A DNA stretch of 63,518 nucleotides from Clostridium frigoris (GCF_018861865.1 NZ_JAHLDV010000014.1:1-63518), one strand, 5' to 3'; counted from the first letter of the stretch, positions 1 through 8,556 are shown. A program made the numbers and translations. Notes: generated by a model not told the origin, from the letters alone.

Positions 1-105
1 CAGATTCCACCTCACGGTGGACACCCTTGTCTTAAGCTAACGGTTAGCACTATCGGCCCCCGTATCGGACTTTCACCGACGAGTAAACGCCCATGCCGGG
101 CACAC
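1..105 (-). mobile_element. 5' end of a group II intron, cut by the window edge
   Basis: On the minus strand the sequence begins GTGTGCCCGGCATGGGCG at base 105, the GUGYG-type 5' end of bacterial group II introns. It continues with a GGTGAAAGTCC segment and a segment reading GGTGTCCACC GTGAGGTGGAA, both typical of domain I. The rest of the ribozyme and any reverse transcriptase would lie left of base 1. The 5' splice junction is directly behind the U-tract of the photolyase terminator. Insertion behind terminators is the hallmark of group IIC introns, so IIC is my inference; the class cannot be confirmed from 105 bases. Confidence 0.75.
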
Positions 106-106
106 T

Positions 107-138
107 AAAAACCCCCACAAACTAATAGTTTTTGGGAG
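107..138 (-). terminator. terminator of the photolyase gene and intron target
   Basis: On the minus strand CTCCCAAAAACT and AGTTTGTGGGGG pair as a 12-base stem with one mismatch and a short loop (arms 127-138 and 112-123), followed by TTTTT. It ends phrB transcription, and the intron begins two bases after the T-tract. Confidence 0.75.
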
Positions 139-149
139 CATAAATGTAT

Positions 150-1559
150 TTAAAATAAAGATAGTTGTTCAGTTTTCTCATTATCACTTATAATCGCAGA
201 ATTGTAAGACATTGATTCAATCTTATGCATATATCTTTCCATATCGAATTTTCTTTTTAATCCTTTGTCATTCATAAATCTAACTAATCCAAAGATAGCT
301 CTCTCACCCCAAGGTCTATCATGCTTTCCAAAGCACCAAGCTATCCCCGCAAACCCATTTGCGTCCCTACCGTCTAAAAGGTATTTGTTATTTAAATAAA
401 TAGCAGTATTATAAGCTTCCTTTGGAGTTTTACTCCATTCTAATATTTTCTTTCCCCAATACATCCTCATATAGCCATGCATTTTACCAGTAATAAGCAT
501 TTCATTTTGCGCAGCATTCCAATAATCATCATGTGTTTGAGCTGTTTCTAGTTCTTGCAGTGAATAAATAAACTCTCGTTCGTCTACCAAATGTTTATCA
601 AGAGTATTCAAGGCCCAAGATGGAAGTGATTCATAACAATCATATTTATCATTATAAAAGACAAAATTCATACTTAATTCTCTTCTAGTTATTAATTCTT
701 CTAAAAAGGCTTTTTTATCTTCTATAGATACATCCATTAATTTAATATATATGTACAAGGGAGAAATCTGACCAAAATGCAAATATGGACTCAAATCAGA
801 AAAATAAGTCTTTGAGGGTTCATTTTTAAGTTCACTATAATGTGATAATTTATTAGAAATAAATTCTTCTAATAATATTTTAGCATTACTAGTACCACCC
901 TTATAATATAGTACTCTCTTAACTGTTTTATCAATTTTAAGTTGTGAAATAGCCTTATCAATATCTTCTATATCATATTCATCAAATGGAAGCTCCAAAT
1001 TAGTAGAATCTTCATCACATTCTCTCTCATTAAGAGGCAATGCAAACTCCTCTAATCTTTTGCTTATCTTATTTCTAAGGGTATATGCAGAATATTCTTC
1101 TTTTATAGAAGCTACTTCTACGGGTACAATGACATTAGTTTCTACCTGTACCACAGAGCATTTCGCATTTTGGGCTAAAAGTGTTCTCCACTTTCTTTCT
1201 ATCCTTAAATATCCTCTATCTACTACCATTAATGCTGCAAAAGATGATATTTCTAAAGCTCCATTTTCAGGAGATATTTTTCTAATAATCATTTTTATGT
1301 TTCTTCTAGCTAATTCTGTTTTTACTTCTTTTAATCCCTCTAGCATAAAATAATAGTGTCTTTCATTTGCCTCTGGATAATTATCAGTTAATCCAAAATA
1401 TACAATTAATGGCTTCTTAAGCTCATTTGCCTGCATTATGGCATACTCTAGGGCATGATTATATTCTGTTCTTTGAGAACATTGCATCCAGTAAACCACA
1501 TATGGGTTATCAATTGTTTTTTTATTGTTTAAAACTTTAATTCGATCTTGTAAAATCAT
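150..1559 (-). CDS. phrB: class II CPD photolyase (deoxyribodipyrimidine photo-lyase)
   Basis: Light-driven flavoenzyme that splits cyclobutane pyrimidine dimers in DNA. The N-terminus has YWMQCSQRTEYNHALEYAI, typical of the class II photolyase alpha/beta domain. The C-terminal half has LDGRDANGFAGIAWCFGKH and RPWGERAIFG, the class II FAD and DNA-binding region. About 469 residues is normal for the class. An ATG at 1574 is in frame, but GGAG (1569-1572) lies inside that extension and is correctly spaced for the ATG at 1559, so I start there. It is a single-gene unit with its own promoter (1662-1690) and terminator (107-138). Confidence 0.93.
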   Translation of the reverse strand: MILQDRIKVLNNKKTIDNPYVVYWMQCSQRTEYNHALEYAIMQANELKKPLIVYFGLTDNYPEANERHYYFMLEGLKEVKTELARRNIKMIIRKISPENGALEISSFAALMVVDRGYLRIERKWRTLLAQNAKCSVVQVETNVIVPVEVASIKEEYSAYTLRNKISKRLEEFALPLNERECDEDSTNLELPFDEYDIEDIDKAISQLKIDKTVKRVLYYKGGTSNAKILLEEFISNKLSHYSELKNEPSKTYFSDLSPYLHFGQISPLYIYIKLMDVSIEDKKAFLEELITRRELSMNFVFYNDKYDCYESLPSWALNTLDKHLVDEREFIYSLQELETAQTHDDYWNAAQNEMLITGKMHGYMRMYWGKKILEWSKTPKEAYNTAIYLNNKYLLDGRDANGFAGIAWCFGKHDRPWGERAIFGLVRFMNDKGLKRKFDMERYMHKIESMSYNSAIISDNEKTEQLSLF

Positions 1560-1661
1560 TATTTCCAGCTCCATTATTATAGATTATTTTTTAACAATTA
1601 AAAAAACTACTAAAATATATTTCAGCAGTTCCTCTTTACTAATGCTTATTGTTATAATCTA

Positions 1662-1690
1662 ATTATAGATTTTTTATATTATTTTGTAAA
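1662..1690 (-). promoter_or_regulatory. sigma-A type promoter of phrB
   Basis: On the minus strand TTTACA (1685-1690) is followed after exactly 17 bases by TATAAT (1662-1667), about 100 bases upstream of phrB. This is a near-consensus vegetative promoter. Confidence 0.65.
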
Positions 1691-1782
1691 GCACAACAAT
1701 AATTATTATAGCTCCTAGCTTTGTGAGTTGTAATTATATGAATAATGACTATACTTCTTGTCCTAAGGGTTTTATTTATAAA

Positions 1783-2061
1783 TTAAAACAATTCATAGTT
1801 TATAATAGTATCTGTATAAAATCCTTCCTCTTTACTAAACGATTTAGCATATCTAAGCCCAATATTGATTATATCCAAAACACCACATCCTCTACATTCA
1901 AAATTCACTTCTTCCTCAATCATTCCTATTTCATAAAGTATTTTTCTGTTTTCATTATTATCATATGTAAATGCAAATGCTCTTTTGTTAAAACTATCAT
2001 TACATTTTAAGACTTCTATGCTGTTTATTAATTTTAATTTTTCATTGTTTGTTAAGTCCAT
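1783..2061 (-). CDS. small hypothetical protein
   Basis: I do not recognise this 92-residue protein. It is hydrophilic and has a CRGCGV motif near the middle (CxxC), which could bind metal or be redox active. There is no signal peptide or membrane segment. AAGAAGGTG lies just before the ATG, so translation is likely. It sits alone between ferritin and photolyase, both on the same strand. Confidence 0.6.
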   Translation of the reverse strand: MDLTNNEKLKLINSIEVLKCNDSFNKRAFAFTYDNNENRKILYEIGMIEEEVNFECRGCGVLDIINIGLRYAKSFSKEEGFYTDTIINYELF

Positions 2062-2143
2062 TGATACACCTTCTTTATATAGATAGTATGTACCATATTG
2101 TTATATTCTAAACTCATTTAAACAGAGAAATCTCTATAAATCT

Positions 2144-2187
2144 AAATTTAACCCTAGCCACTAATTAAAGTTAAGCAAGGGTTAAAT
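2144..2187 (-). terminator. terminator after ferritin
   Basis: AAATTTAACCCT and AAGGGTTAAATT pair around a 21-base loop. It lies about 35 bases beyond the ferritin stop codon on the minus strand. The T-tract is weak, so the call rests mostly on the stem. Confidence 0.5.
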
Positions 2188-2222
2188 TATAGTTTTTACT
2201 TGCCATATACTAATTTATTTTA

Positions 2223-2762
2223 TCACTTTGAAAGTCTATGAATTAAATTTTCATTTACTATTCGTATCCACTGCTGATTTAATTGATCGCTCTTACCAAA
2301 CCCCTGCATAAACTCAGATTGCAAACTTAATGCTGAATCTTCCTCTTCAATTTGTTCTTGTATTAATGATAAGCCACCAACAGACACTGGCATAGTATAT
2401 AACCAACTTATTGTGCCCTGATCATTATCTACCCTCGCCTGTTCTACAATTTCATAAAGCATCTTAGTAGTTATTAACTCCGTAGCATAATATTTTTCAA
2501 GTATTTCTTTAATATCTTTGAATTGATAATCTGAATAAGGTAGAACATTTATCTCATAAGGAGCATCCTTATCATCTAGATAACTTATAATGTGTTTATA
2601 ATGATCATACTCTCCCTCAGCTTGCACGCCAAAAAACGATGCCCATCCATCCAAATCTAAATTAGAAAAATACGCTTGTATATTTCTATAAATAGTGTGG
2701 TTATTAAATTCATGTGATATTTGCTCATTTAACAAATTTAATGTTGCTTTGGTTAAAAACAT
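2223..2762 (-). CDS. ferritin-like iron-storage protein
   Basis: Non-haem ferritin of 179 residues, which oxidises and stores iron in a 24-subunit shell. The first helix has LNEQISHEF with the expected Glu. The second has VQAEGEYDHYKHI, matching the Glu and His ferroxidase ligands of FtnA. A later Glu lies in YATELITTKM, and the Gln in IQEQIEEED matches the conserved EQ near the end of helix D. Between helices C and D the segment YTMPVSVGGLSL looks longer or different from usual. AAGAAGGCG precedes the ATG. Monocistronic. Confidence 0.82.
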   Translation of the reverse strand: MFLTKATLNLLNEQISHEFNNHTIYRNIQAYFSNLDLDGWASFFGVQAEGEYDHYKHIISYLDDKDAPYEINVLPYSDYQFKDIKEILEKYYATELITTKMLYEIVEQARVDNDQGTISWLYTMPVSVGGLSLIQEQIEEEDSALSLQSEFMQGFGKSDQLNQQWIRIVNENLIHRLSK

Positions 2763-2866
2763 TTAATCGCCTTCTTTCAATTTAATATATTCAATATGAT
2801 TATAATAAGAACAATTATTCTAATTATTGTTGTTATGTTAAGCTATGAAAACAAAAGTCTTTCTAT

Positions 2867-3373
2867 CTAAAAGCTAGTTATTCCATTTACAATAGCATTT
2901 GCTATGTTTTCCGCATTATAATTTTCCATATCCTCTTTACAATCTACAAATCCAGCTTCTACTAGTATTGCAGGCATTTTTGTATTTTTTAGTAAATATA
3001 AAAAACTTCCATCCTTTACTCCTCTATTAACAAATCCTAGTTCTGCTATTTCATCTACAACTCTTTTAGCTGTTTTTTTCGCTAACTCTGATATTGCAAA
3101 TACCTCTGTTCCGTGTCCACTTCCACCATTGAAATGAATAGATACATATAAATCTACATTCTCTTCATTTGCCTTGTTTACTCTTAGGTAAAGTGAATTA
3201 CTCAGACTAGAGTCAGGACTAGGAGTACAGTAAACTACCTCATGCTTAAGTTCTTTAAGCTTTGCTATTACCTTAACTCCAACCTCTTTATTTAACTGAT
3301 CTTCTTTTCTTATACCCACATATCCGATATCTGACGGTGGGCAATTGTGCCCAATATCAATACCATATTTCAA
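2867..3373 (-). CDS. N-acetylmuramoyl-L-alanine amidase (Amidase_3 type)
   Basis: Zinc amidase that cuts the amide bond between muramic acid and the stem peptide in peptidoglycan. GIDIGHNC carries the first zinc His, SIHFNGG the second His, and LVEAGFVDC the catalytic Glu, in the usual order. The protein has only the catalytic domain (about 168 residues), with no signal peptide or wall-binding repeat, so it may act inside the mother cell or be released on lysis. An ATG at 3412 is in frame, but GGGAGG (3381-3386) lies inside that extension and sits 7 bases before TTG at 3373. The resulting start MKYGIDIGHN fits the family. Confidence 0.85.
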   Translation of the reverse strand: MKYGIDIGHNCPPSDIGYVGIRKEDQLNKEVGVKVIAKLKELKHEVVYCTPSPDSSLSNSLYLRVNKANEENVDLYVSIHFNGGSGHGTEVFAISELAKKTAKRVVDEIAELGFVNRGVKDGSFLYLLKNTKMPAILVEAGFVDCKEDMENYNAENIANAIVNGITSF

Positions 3374-3581
3374 AATAATCCCTCCCGCCCTATTCTTAAT
3401 AATCATAGTCAAATTTTATAATTATATTTTAGAATATGCTAGTAGAGCAATTTTGTGTACTAAAATATAATTATCCAACATATTTTATTTATAGGAACCA
3501 TAAATAATGAGTTTTCATAATGCGTTTGATAAATGTAATTAAATAATGTACTTAAAGGTTATAATTAAAGGATGTGATTAT

Positions 3582-4067
3582 TTGAGAATTAATATAAAGA
3601 AAGGTATTTTACTAATAATATGTGTTTCCTTTTCCTTAAGCCTCTTCGGATGTAAATACAATTTTAATAAAAATATTTTCACCAAAAACAAACCAAACAA
3701 TTATTATTATACCAAGTTATTAATGAAGGATTTATCTATAGAATCACCAAAAGAACTTTATGCTTTATATATGAATTTTTATAAGAAAAAAGATTTTTCA
3801 AAAGAGGATTCAACTACCTTTGTCAATTTCTTTAATTCATTAACTAATGCTAGCTTTATAAATAAGCCGATAAACTTACCTGCTAAACCAATATATAAAA
3901 TATTTTTAACCTTTAATAAAAACAAATACGTATTAAATATTTATAACGAAAAATATATTTCCATATATCCTTGGGATGGTGATTACAAGATGGATTACAT
4001 TGACACAAGTAAAATGTTTAAAGCTTATAACCTTTATGGTCTATGCAAATACCTAATACCTAAATAA
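3582..4067 (+). CDS. putative lipoprotein of unknown function
   Basis: About 161 residues. A basic start (RINIKKG) is followed by a hydrophobic stretch and the lipobox LFGC, so it is predicted to be exported and lipid-anchored. The rest is Lys- and Tyr-rich with no domain I recognise. An ATG at 3546 is in frame, but AAGGATG sits about 7 bases before TTG at 3582, which gives a proper signal peptide, so I prefer TTG. It is the only plus-strand gene among minus-strand neighbours, and I see no clear terminator. Confidence 0.7.
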   Translation: MRINIKKGILLIICVSFSLSLFGCKYNFNKNIFTKNKPNNYYYTKLLMKDLSIESPKELYALYMNFYKKKDFSKEDSTTFVNFFNSLTNASFINKPINLPAKPIYKIFLTFNKNKYVLNIYNEKYISIYPWDGDYKMDYIDTSKMFKAYNLYGLCKYLIPK

Positions 4068-4118
4068 AATTTTTACTTTTTTAATAAAAATTGTATGTAC
4101 TACTTAATAACTAACCGT

Positions 4119-4159
4119 TAAAAAAAAAGGAAATAAAAGCCTACTGCGCTTCTATTTCC
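4119..4159 (-). terminator. folate operon terminator overlapping the folBK stop
   Basis: GGAAATAGAAGC (inside the last folBK codons) pairs with GCTTTTATTTCC around a 7-base loop that contains the TAG stop, followed by eight T residues on the minus strand. Arms are 4148-4159 and 4129-4140. Confidence 0.85.
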
Positions 4160-4959
4160 TCTTTTATTTGAATCATAGTTTTGTTCAAAATTGGATGCAA
4201 AACATAGGGTGCTATATCACACATTGGTTCTAGAACAAACATTCTCTCATGCATTCTCGGATGAGGTAATACTATTTCTTCTATTGAACTAATTACATCA
4301 TCAAACAATAATACATCTAAATCAACTGTTCTAGGACCCCATCTTATAACTCTTTCTCTTTTTAATTCCTTTTCAATAGATAACAGAAATCTTACAAGTT
4401 CTAGCGAAGTTAAGAGTGTTTTCACTTCAATAGCACAATTTAAGAAGTCCTCTTGATCTATATAGCCTACTGGGCTCGTATTATAAAATTTTGATGTTTT
4501 TGTTATTTTGGTATGATAAGAATTGTTTATAATATCTAAAGCACTTTTTACATTTTTCTCCTTATCTCCCATGTTTCCACCTGCCCCAATATATGCAGTA
4601 TGCCATTTTCTATCTATTTCTACCGCTGCATAAAGAAGTGGACGTCCAATTGGAGCCCAAGGTTTCTTTATTTTAACCTTTACTCTTTGAACTAAATCAT
4701 AATTTAATAGTATGAATTCCGCTACTTTCTCTGTAGCTTTCTCTATTAAATCATAGTTTTCCTTTTTAAATTCTTCTTCAACTTTGTGACAAAGCTCTCC
4801 ATAATGAACAGTTTTTGTTATATCATCAGATATTCCTGCCTCTCTCAAACTTAAAAACAGCTCTATAGAAATTAAAAATCGTTGTCCGAGTACCTTTTCC
4901 TCCTGAAAAACCCCATGATGAGCGTAGACTTCTAAATCTTTTATGTACATTTTGTCCAT
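4141..4959 (-). CDS. folB-folK: bifunctional dihydroneopterin aldolase / HPPK (FolB-FolK fusion)
   Basis: Two consecutive folate enzymes in one chain of 272 residues. Residues 1 to about 118 are FolB, which converts dihydroneopterin to 6-hydroxymethyldihydropterin; YIKDLEVYAHHGVFQEEK is the family start. Residues about 120-272 are FolK, which pyrophosphorylates that product; YIGAGGNMGDKEKN is its start and RWGPRTVDLDVLLFDD its Mg/ATP motif. GGAGACAATACT precedes the ATG. It is the last gene of the operon, 33 bases after folP. Such fusions are common in Firmicutes. Confidence 0.93.
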   Translation of the reverse strand: MDKMYIKDLEVYAHHGVFQEEKVLGQRFLISIELFLSLREAGISDDITKTVHYGELCHKVEEEFKKENYDLIEKATEKVAEFILLNYDLVQRVKVKIKKPWAPIGRPLLYAAVEIDRKWHTAYIGAGGNMGDKEKNVKSALDIINNSYHTKITKTSKFYNTSPVGYIDQEDFLNCAIEVKTLLTSLELVRFLLSIEKELKRERVIRWGPRTVDLDVLLFDDVISSIEEIVLPHPRMHERMFVLEPMCDIAPYVLHPILNKTMIQIKEEIEAQ

Positions 4960-4992
4960 AGTATTGTCTCCTTTATAATTACCGATACTTAT

Positions 4993-5799
4993 TTAACCTC
5001 TAAGTATAGCATCTGTTAAAACACAAACCCTTTTGTTCTCTTTTATATCATGTACTCTTATAAATTCGCAGCCTTTCATTATCCCTATGGCAGTAGTTGC
5101 AAGTGTTCCCTCAATCCTTTCACTAGTCTCCAATCCTTGTGCAATTCCTAGCATAGATTTTCTTGATGTTCCAAGAAGAACTGGATATCCTAACCTATTT
5201 AACTTTTCTAGATTATTAATAGTTTTTAAATTATCATCGTAACTTTTTGCAAACCCAATACCTGGATCTATTATAATATTTTCTCTTCTTACTCCTGCAT
5301 CTAAAGCAATAATTATACTTTCCATTAAATCCTTTAATATATCTTCCATTAAATTATCATAGATTCGATTATCTCTATTATGCATTAAACAGCAGGGTAC
5401 ATTATACTTAGCAGCAACTCCCGCAATAGATGGGTCCATCTTAAACCCCCATATATCATTAATCATGTCTGCTCCTGCCTTTATTGCAAGCTCCGCAACT
5501 TTTCCTTTGTATGTATCCACGGAAATAGGAATATTTAGCTCTTTCTTTAATTCCCTTATAATAGGAATTACTCTTTTAATTTCTTCATCGCAACTAACAT
5601 TTTCATGACCTGGCCTTGTGGATTCTCCCCCAATATCAATAATATCTACTCCCTCTGCAACCATTAACTTGGCATGCTCTATAGCTGAGCGCATATCATT
5701 AAATTTCCCCCCATCTGAAAACGAATCAGGCGTAACATTTAAAATTCCCATTATGTAAGTCTTTTTACCTATTTTAAAGTCTTTATTTCCTATTCTCAT
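4993..5799 (-). CDS. folP: dihydropteroate synthase
   Basis: Joins p-aminobenzoate to 6-hydroxymethyldihydropterin pyrophosphate; target of sulfonamides. MGILNVTPDSFSDGG, DIGGESTRPG and ISVDTYKG are the classical TIM-barrel motifs, and LLGTSRKSM is the Arg-containing pterin/pABA loop near the C-terminus. The frame stays open for 42 more codons upstream into the HD gene. The ATG at 5799 has GGGGGAAG just before it, giving MRIGNKDFKIGKKTYIMGIL and 268 residues, a normal length. Confidence 0.93.
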   Translation of the reverse strand: MRIGNKDFKIGKKTYIMGILNVTPDSFSDGGKFNDMRSAIEHAKLMVAEGVDIIDIGGESTRPGHENVSCDEEIKRVIPIIRELKKELNIPISVDTYKGKVAELAIKAGADMINDIWGFKMDPSIAGVAAKYNVPCCLMHNRDNRIYDNLMEDILKDLMESIIIALDAGVRRENIIIDPGIGFAKSYDDNLKTINNLEKLNRLGYPVLLGTSRKSMLGIAQGLETSERIEGTLATTAIGIMKGCEFIRVHDIKENKRVCVLTDAILRG

Positions 5800-5833
5800 A
5801 AACTTCCCCCTAAAAATTTGTTTTATAATTAAT

Positions 5834-6340
5834 CTAATAATCCATCTTAATATTTCTCTTATCCAAAGGCCATTTACATCCATCGCTTGCCTCGCAATGA
5901 AAACAATCTCTTGAAAGTTTATCACATTTATATAATAGATTACTCAAACTTTCAAAATTTTCAGTGTCGTTTCTATGGTTTCCTATAGCTTCTAAAATCT
6001 CATCTATTTCCTTTTCACCATATCCACACTGGTGCAATATTTTTTCACCAATTAACCCACTCGCAATATTATGGGCAATACCATTTTCATATTGTTCTCC
6101 CCTACCTATATCATGCAAAAGTGCAGTTGTATAAATTATGTATTTTGGTATATTAAAATTATTCTCTAAAGTAATTATATACATAAGTCTTGCCACATCT
6201 AAAAAGTGTTGCATATCATGTTTGCAGTATTCTCTGTTTTCTTCTAAGTCTTTTATTCTCTTTAAGTTATACTGAAATATATTATTTTTTATAATAAGAT
6301 TTACTTTGTCATCTATTAAACTGTTATTTATGATTCCCAC
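5834..6340 (-). CDS. HD-domain phosphohydrolase in the folate operon
   Basis: About 168 residues. The metal ligands of an HD phosphohydrolase are visible in order: HDMQHFLDVAR, LLHDIGRG (the HD pair), IGNHRND and CDKLSRD. A Cys cluster follows, CFHCEASDGC, which could hold an extra metal. The gene lies between pabC and folP, with 15- and 34-base gaps, so it is co-transcribed with folate genes. The operon has no folE or folQ equivalent. I infer that this protein may process a pterin or nucleotide intermediate, but the sequence does not prove it. The only in-frame standard start is GTG at 6340, which overlaps the AGAGGTG ribosome site, so the start is uncertain. Confidence 0.8.
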   Translation of the reverse strand: MGIINNSLIDDKVNLIIKNNIFQYNLKRIKDLEENREYCKHDMQHFLDVARLMYIITLENNFNIPKYIIYTTALLHDIGRGEQYENGIAHNIASGLIGEKILHQCGYGEKEIDEILEAIGNHRNDTENFESLSNLLYKCDKLSRDCFHCEASDGCKWPLDKRNIKMDY

Positions 6341-6355
6341 CTCTTTAGAGTAGCC

Positions 6356-7129
6356 CTAGCCCCTATATTCTTGTACGTATTTATCATAATACCTTTTTAT
6401 TTCAGACACAATTACGCTTTGATTAAGAACCTTGTCGTCAACTTTAACCACCTTCATTATACCCATAATACTATTAGTTATAAATACACCCTGCGCATCC
6501 AGCAATTGATCATATGTAAATTCACCCTCCTGTACAATAAATCCCATAGCCGATGAATTTTCGATGACAAACTCCCTCACAATACCTGGCAGTAAACCAC
6601 ATTTAATTTTGGGTGTATATAAAATTCCATTCTTAATAAAGAATATATTGCTTACGGCTCCCTCACTTAAAAATCCATCTGTATTTAAAAATAGTGCCTC
6701 ATTATATCCTTTATCTATAATAATACCTCGCTGAATTATATTTTCCACATAATTCAATGATTTAACATATGTCAAATTAGAATATGCATTTCGTCTTACT
6801 TCACTTAGCCCTAAGGAATATCCATTTTCATAGTCACTCCTTGTGTATGGAATTGGCCTTGTAGTAATTATAGTATTTTTTTCGGATACCATAATTTTAA
6901 GCACACAATTTTCACAATTAAGCTTTAAGATAGCTTCATAAATTTCTTCCTGAGTAATTTTTTTATTTACTCCTAGTGTAATAAGCCCGCTGTTTAACCT
7001 TTTCATATGATTAGCAAGTAGTATTGGCTTTTCTTTGACAAGCATTGTCTCAAACACTCCTCTACCAAAGGAAAATCCACTATCTAAAAATAACTTATCC
7101 ACATTTTCTTCACCATTTATCAATATCAT
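6356..7129 (-). CDS. pabC: 4-amino-4-deoxychorismate lyase
   Basis: PLP fold-type IV enzyme that removes pyruvate from aminodeoxychorismate to give p-aminobenzoate. FSFGRGVFETM near the start, VKSLNYVENII with the PLP lysine at mid-protein, EALFLNTDGFLSEGAVSNIFF and the VFITNS loop all match PabC and related lyases. A 14-codon in-frame extension exists, but AAGGAAGGAT lies within it and is well spaced for the ATG at 7129, giving 257 residues. Position right after pabB fixes the role over a branched-chain aminotransferase. Confidence 0.88.
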   Translation of the reverse strand: MILINGEENVDKLFLDSGFSFGRGVFETMLVKEKPILLANHMKRLNSGLITLGVNKKITQEEIYEAILKLNCENCVLKIMVSEKNTIITTRPIPYTRSDYENGYSLGLSEVRRNAYSNLTYVKSLNYVENIIQRGIIIDKGYNEALFLNTDGFLSEGAVSNIFFIKNGILYTPKIKCGLLPGIVREFVIENSSAMGFIVQEGEFTYDQLLDAQGVFITNSIMGIMKVVKVDDKVLNQSVIVSEIKRYYDKYVQEYRG

Positions 7130-7197
7130 AATACCATCCTTCCTTGGTGCCGCAAGCGTTTCGAGTGTCAAGTTCCAATATAGCTTTCTTTGCTGAT

Positions 7198-8547
7198 TTA
7201 TAGAACCCTCATTAGTGCTCTCGCCTTATCTAAAGTTTCTTCATATTCTGATTCTTCATTAGAATCCCAAGTTATACCTCCACCTACTCCAAAATATGCT
7301 TTGTTTTCTTTGACTAAAATTGTTCTAATAATTATATTCAAATCTACATTTCCGTCAAAACCCAAATATCCAAGAGCGCCGGTATATATATTCCTACGCA
7401 CAGGTTCTAATTCCTCGATAATCTCCATGGAACGTATTTTAGGTGTCCCCGTTATGGAGCCTCCAGGAAAACAAGCTTTAATACATTCGATTGGGCTTAC
7501 TTCCTCTTTTAATTTACCTACCACTGTAGATACCAAATGAAAGACTGTACTATACTCCTCTAATTTAAAAAGTTGTGTTACTTTAACGGAATTGGGTTTG
7601 CAAACTTTACTTAAATCATTTCTTTCTAAATCAACCACATTTAAAAGTTCAGCTTTATCCTTTTCACTATTTATTAATATATTTTTATTCTTGATGTCCG
7701 TTTCTAAATCTTTACCCCTTGGCATAGTTCCCTTTATAGGTCTAGTTTCTACAATCCTGTCCTTTATATTTAGAAATCTTTCTGGGGAAGAACATATTAT
7801 ATTAAAGTCCTCAAAATTCATAAAGGCAGCAAAAGGTGCCGGATTTATATGTCTTAAATCTTTATATATTTCATATGCACATGATTTTATGCTACAACTA
7901 TACCTTTGTGATAAATTGGTAATATATATATCTCCACTTTTTATATAAGCTCTTACCTTTGATAAAGTATTAATGTACTTGCTTTTTTGAAAATCAGAAT
8001 TAAATTTATTTGTTATGTCTCCTACTTTTTCATATATAACTTTATTACCCTTTTGTATGCGGGTTTTTATATCATAAATACTGTCTTTTTGCAATTTAAG
8101 TATTCCTAGTGCAGATATATATGTATCCTTTTTAAGATTATCTATAATAATTATGTTATCATAAAAATTATAACAGCAATAAGGTATATCTATATCCTCC
8201 TTTGCTATATTGGGTAGATCTTCAAGTTCCCTACCTAGGTCGTAAGAAAAATACCCCATACCACCTGCCACAAATGGTAATTCTGTATTATTTTCTATAT
8301 AGTATTTTTTTAAGATTTTATTTAGCTCTTCAAATGTATCACCTTTATATGATTCACCGCAATTATTACATATACCATTTTTGCTCTTGAATTTTAAAAA
8401 ACAATTAACACCTATAAAAGAATATCTGCCTAATGTTTCTTTATCCCTAGCACTATCTAATAATATAGTATCAATATTTTCTTTAAATAGAGAATATATA
8501 TCAAAACCATCAAGTTTAGTTTGTACTTTTTCAATTTCCAGTTTCAT
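7198..8547 (-). CDS. pabB: aminodeoxychorismate synthase component I
   Basis: Uses ammonia from PabA to aminate chorismate. The C-terminal chorismate-binding domain carries RPIKGTMPRG, whose Lys is the nucleophile that distinguishes ADC synthase from anthranilate synthase (PIAGT). It also has ELLNVVDLERNDLSKVC, FPGGSITGTPKIRSMEII and GALGYLGFDG. The N-terminal domain has YSFIGVNCF and FVAGGMGYFSYD. 449 residues is normal. AAGGAG precedes the ATG and pabA ends 9 bases upstream, so they are co-translated. No trpE-like neighbours argue for tryptophan synthesis. Confidence 0.94.
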   Translation of the reverse strand: MKLEIEKVQTKLDGFDIYSLFKENIDTILLDSARDKETLGRYSFIGVNCFLKFKSKNGICNNCGESYKGDTFEELNKILKKYYIENNTELPFVAGGMGYFSYDLGRELEDLPNIAKEDIDIPYCCYNFYDNIIIIDNLKKDTYISALGILKLQKDSIYDIKTRIQKGNKVIYEKVGDITNKFNSDFQKSKYINTLSKVRAYIKSGDIYITNLSQRYSCSIKSCAYEIYKDLRHINPAPFAAFMNFEDFNIICSSPERFLNIKDRIVETRPIKGTMPRGKDLETDIKNKNILINSEKDKAELLNVVDLERNDLSKVCKPNSVKVTQLFKLEEYSTVFHLVSTVVGKLKEEVSPIECIKACFPGGSITGTPKIRSMEIIEELEPVRRNIYTGALGYLGFDGNVDLNIIIRTILVKENKAYFGVGGGITWDSNEESEYEETLDKARALMRVL

Positions 8548-8556
8548 TTTTTCTCC

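Noticed and set aside
1060-1353. Plus-strand open frame inside the photolyase gene
   Set aside because: It lies fully inside phrB on the other strand, has no ribosome site and shows hydrophobic composition typical of an antisense frame.
1723-2010. Plus-strand open frame opposite the small Cys-containing gene
   Set aside because: It overlaps almost completely with the minus-strand ORF that has a good ribosome site, and has none of its own.
5800-5925. 42-codon N-terminal extension of dihydropteroate synthase
   Set aside because: It overlaps the HD gene, and the ATG at 5799 has a strong ribosome site and matches family length.
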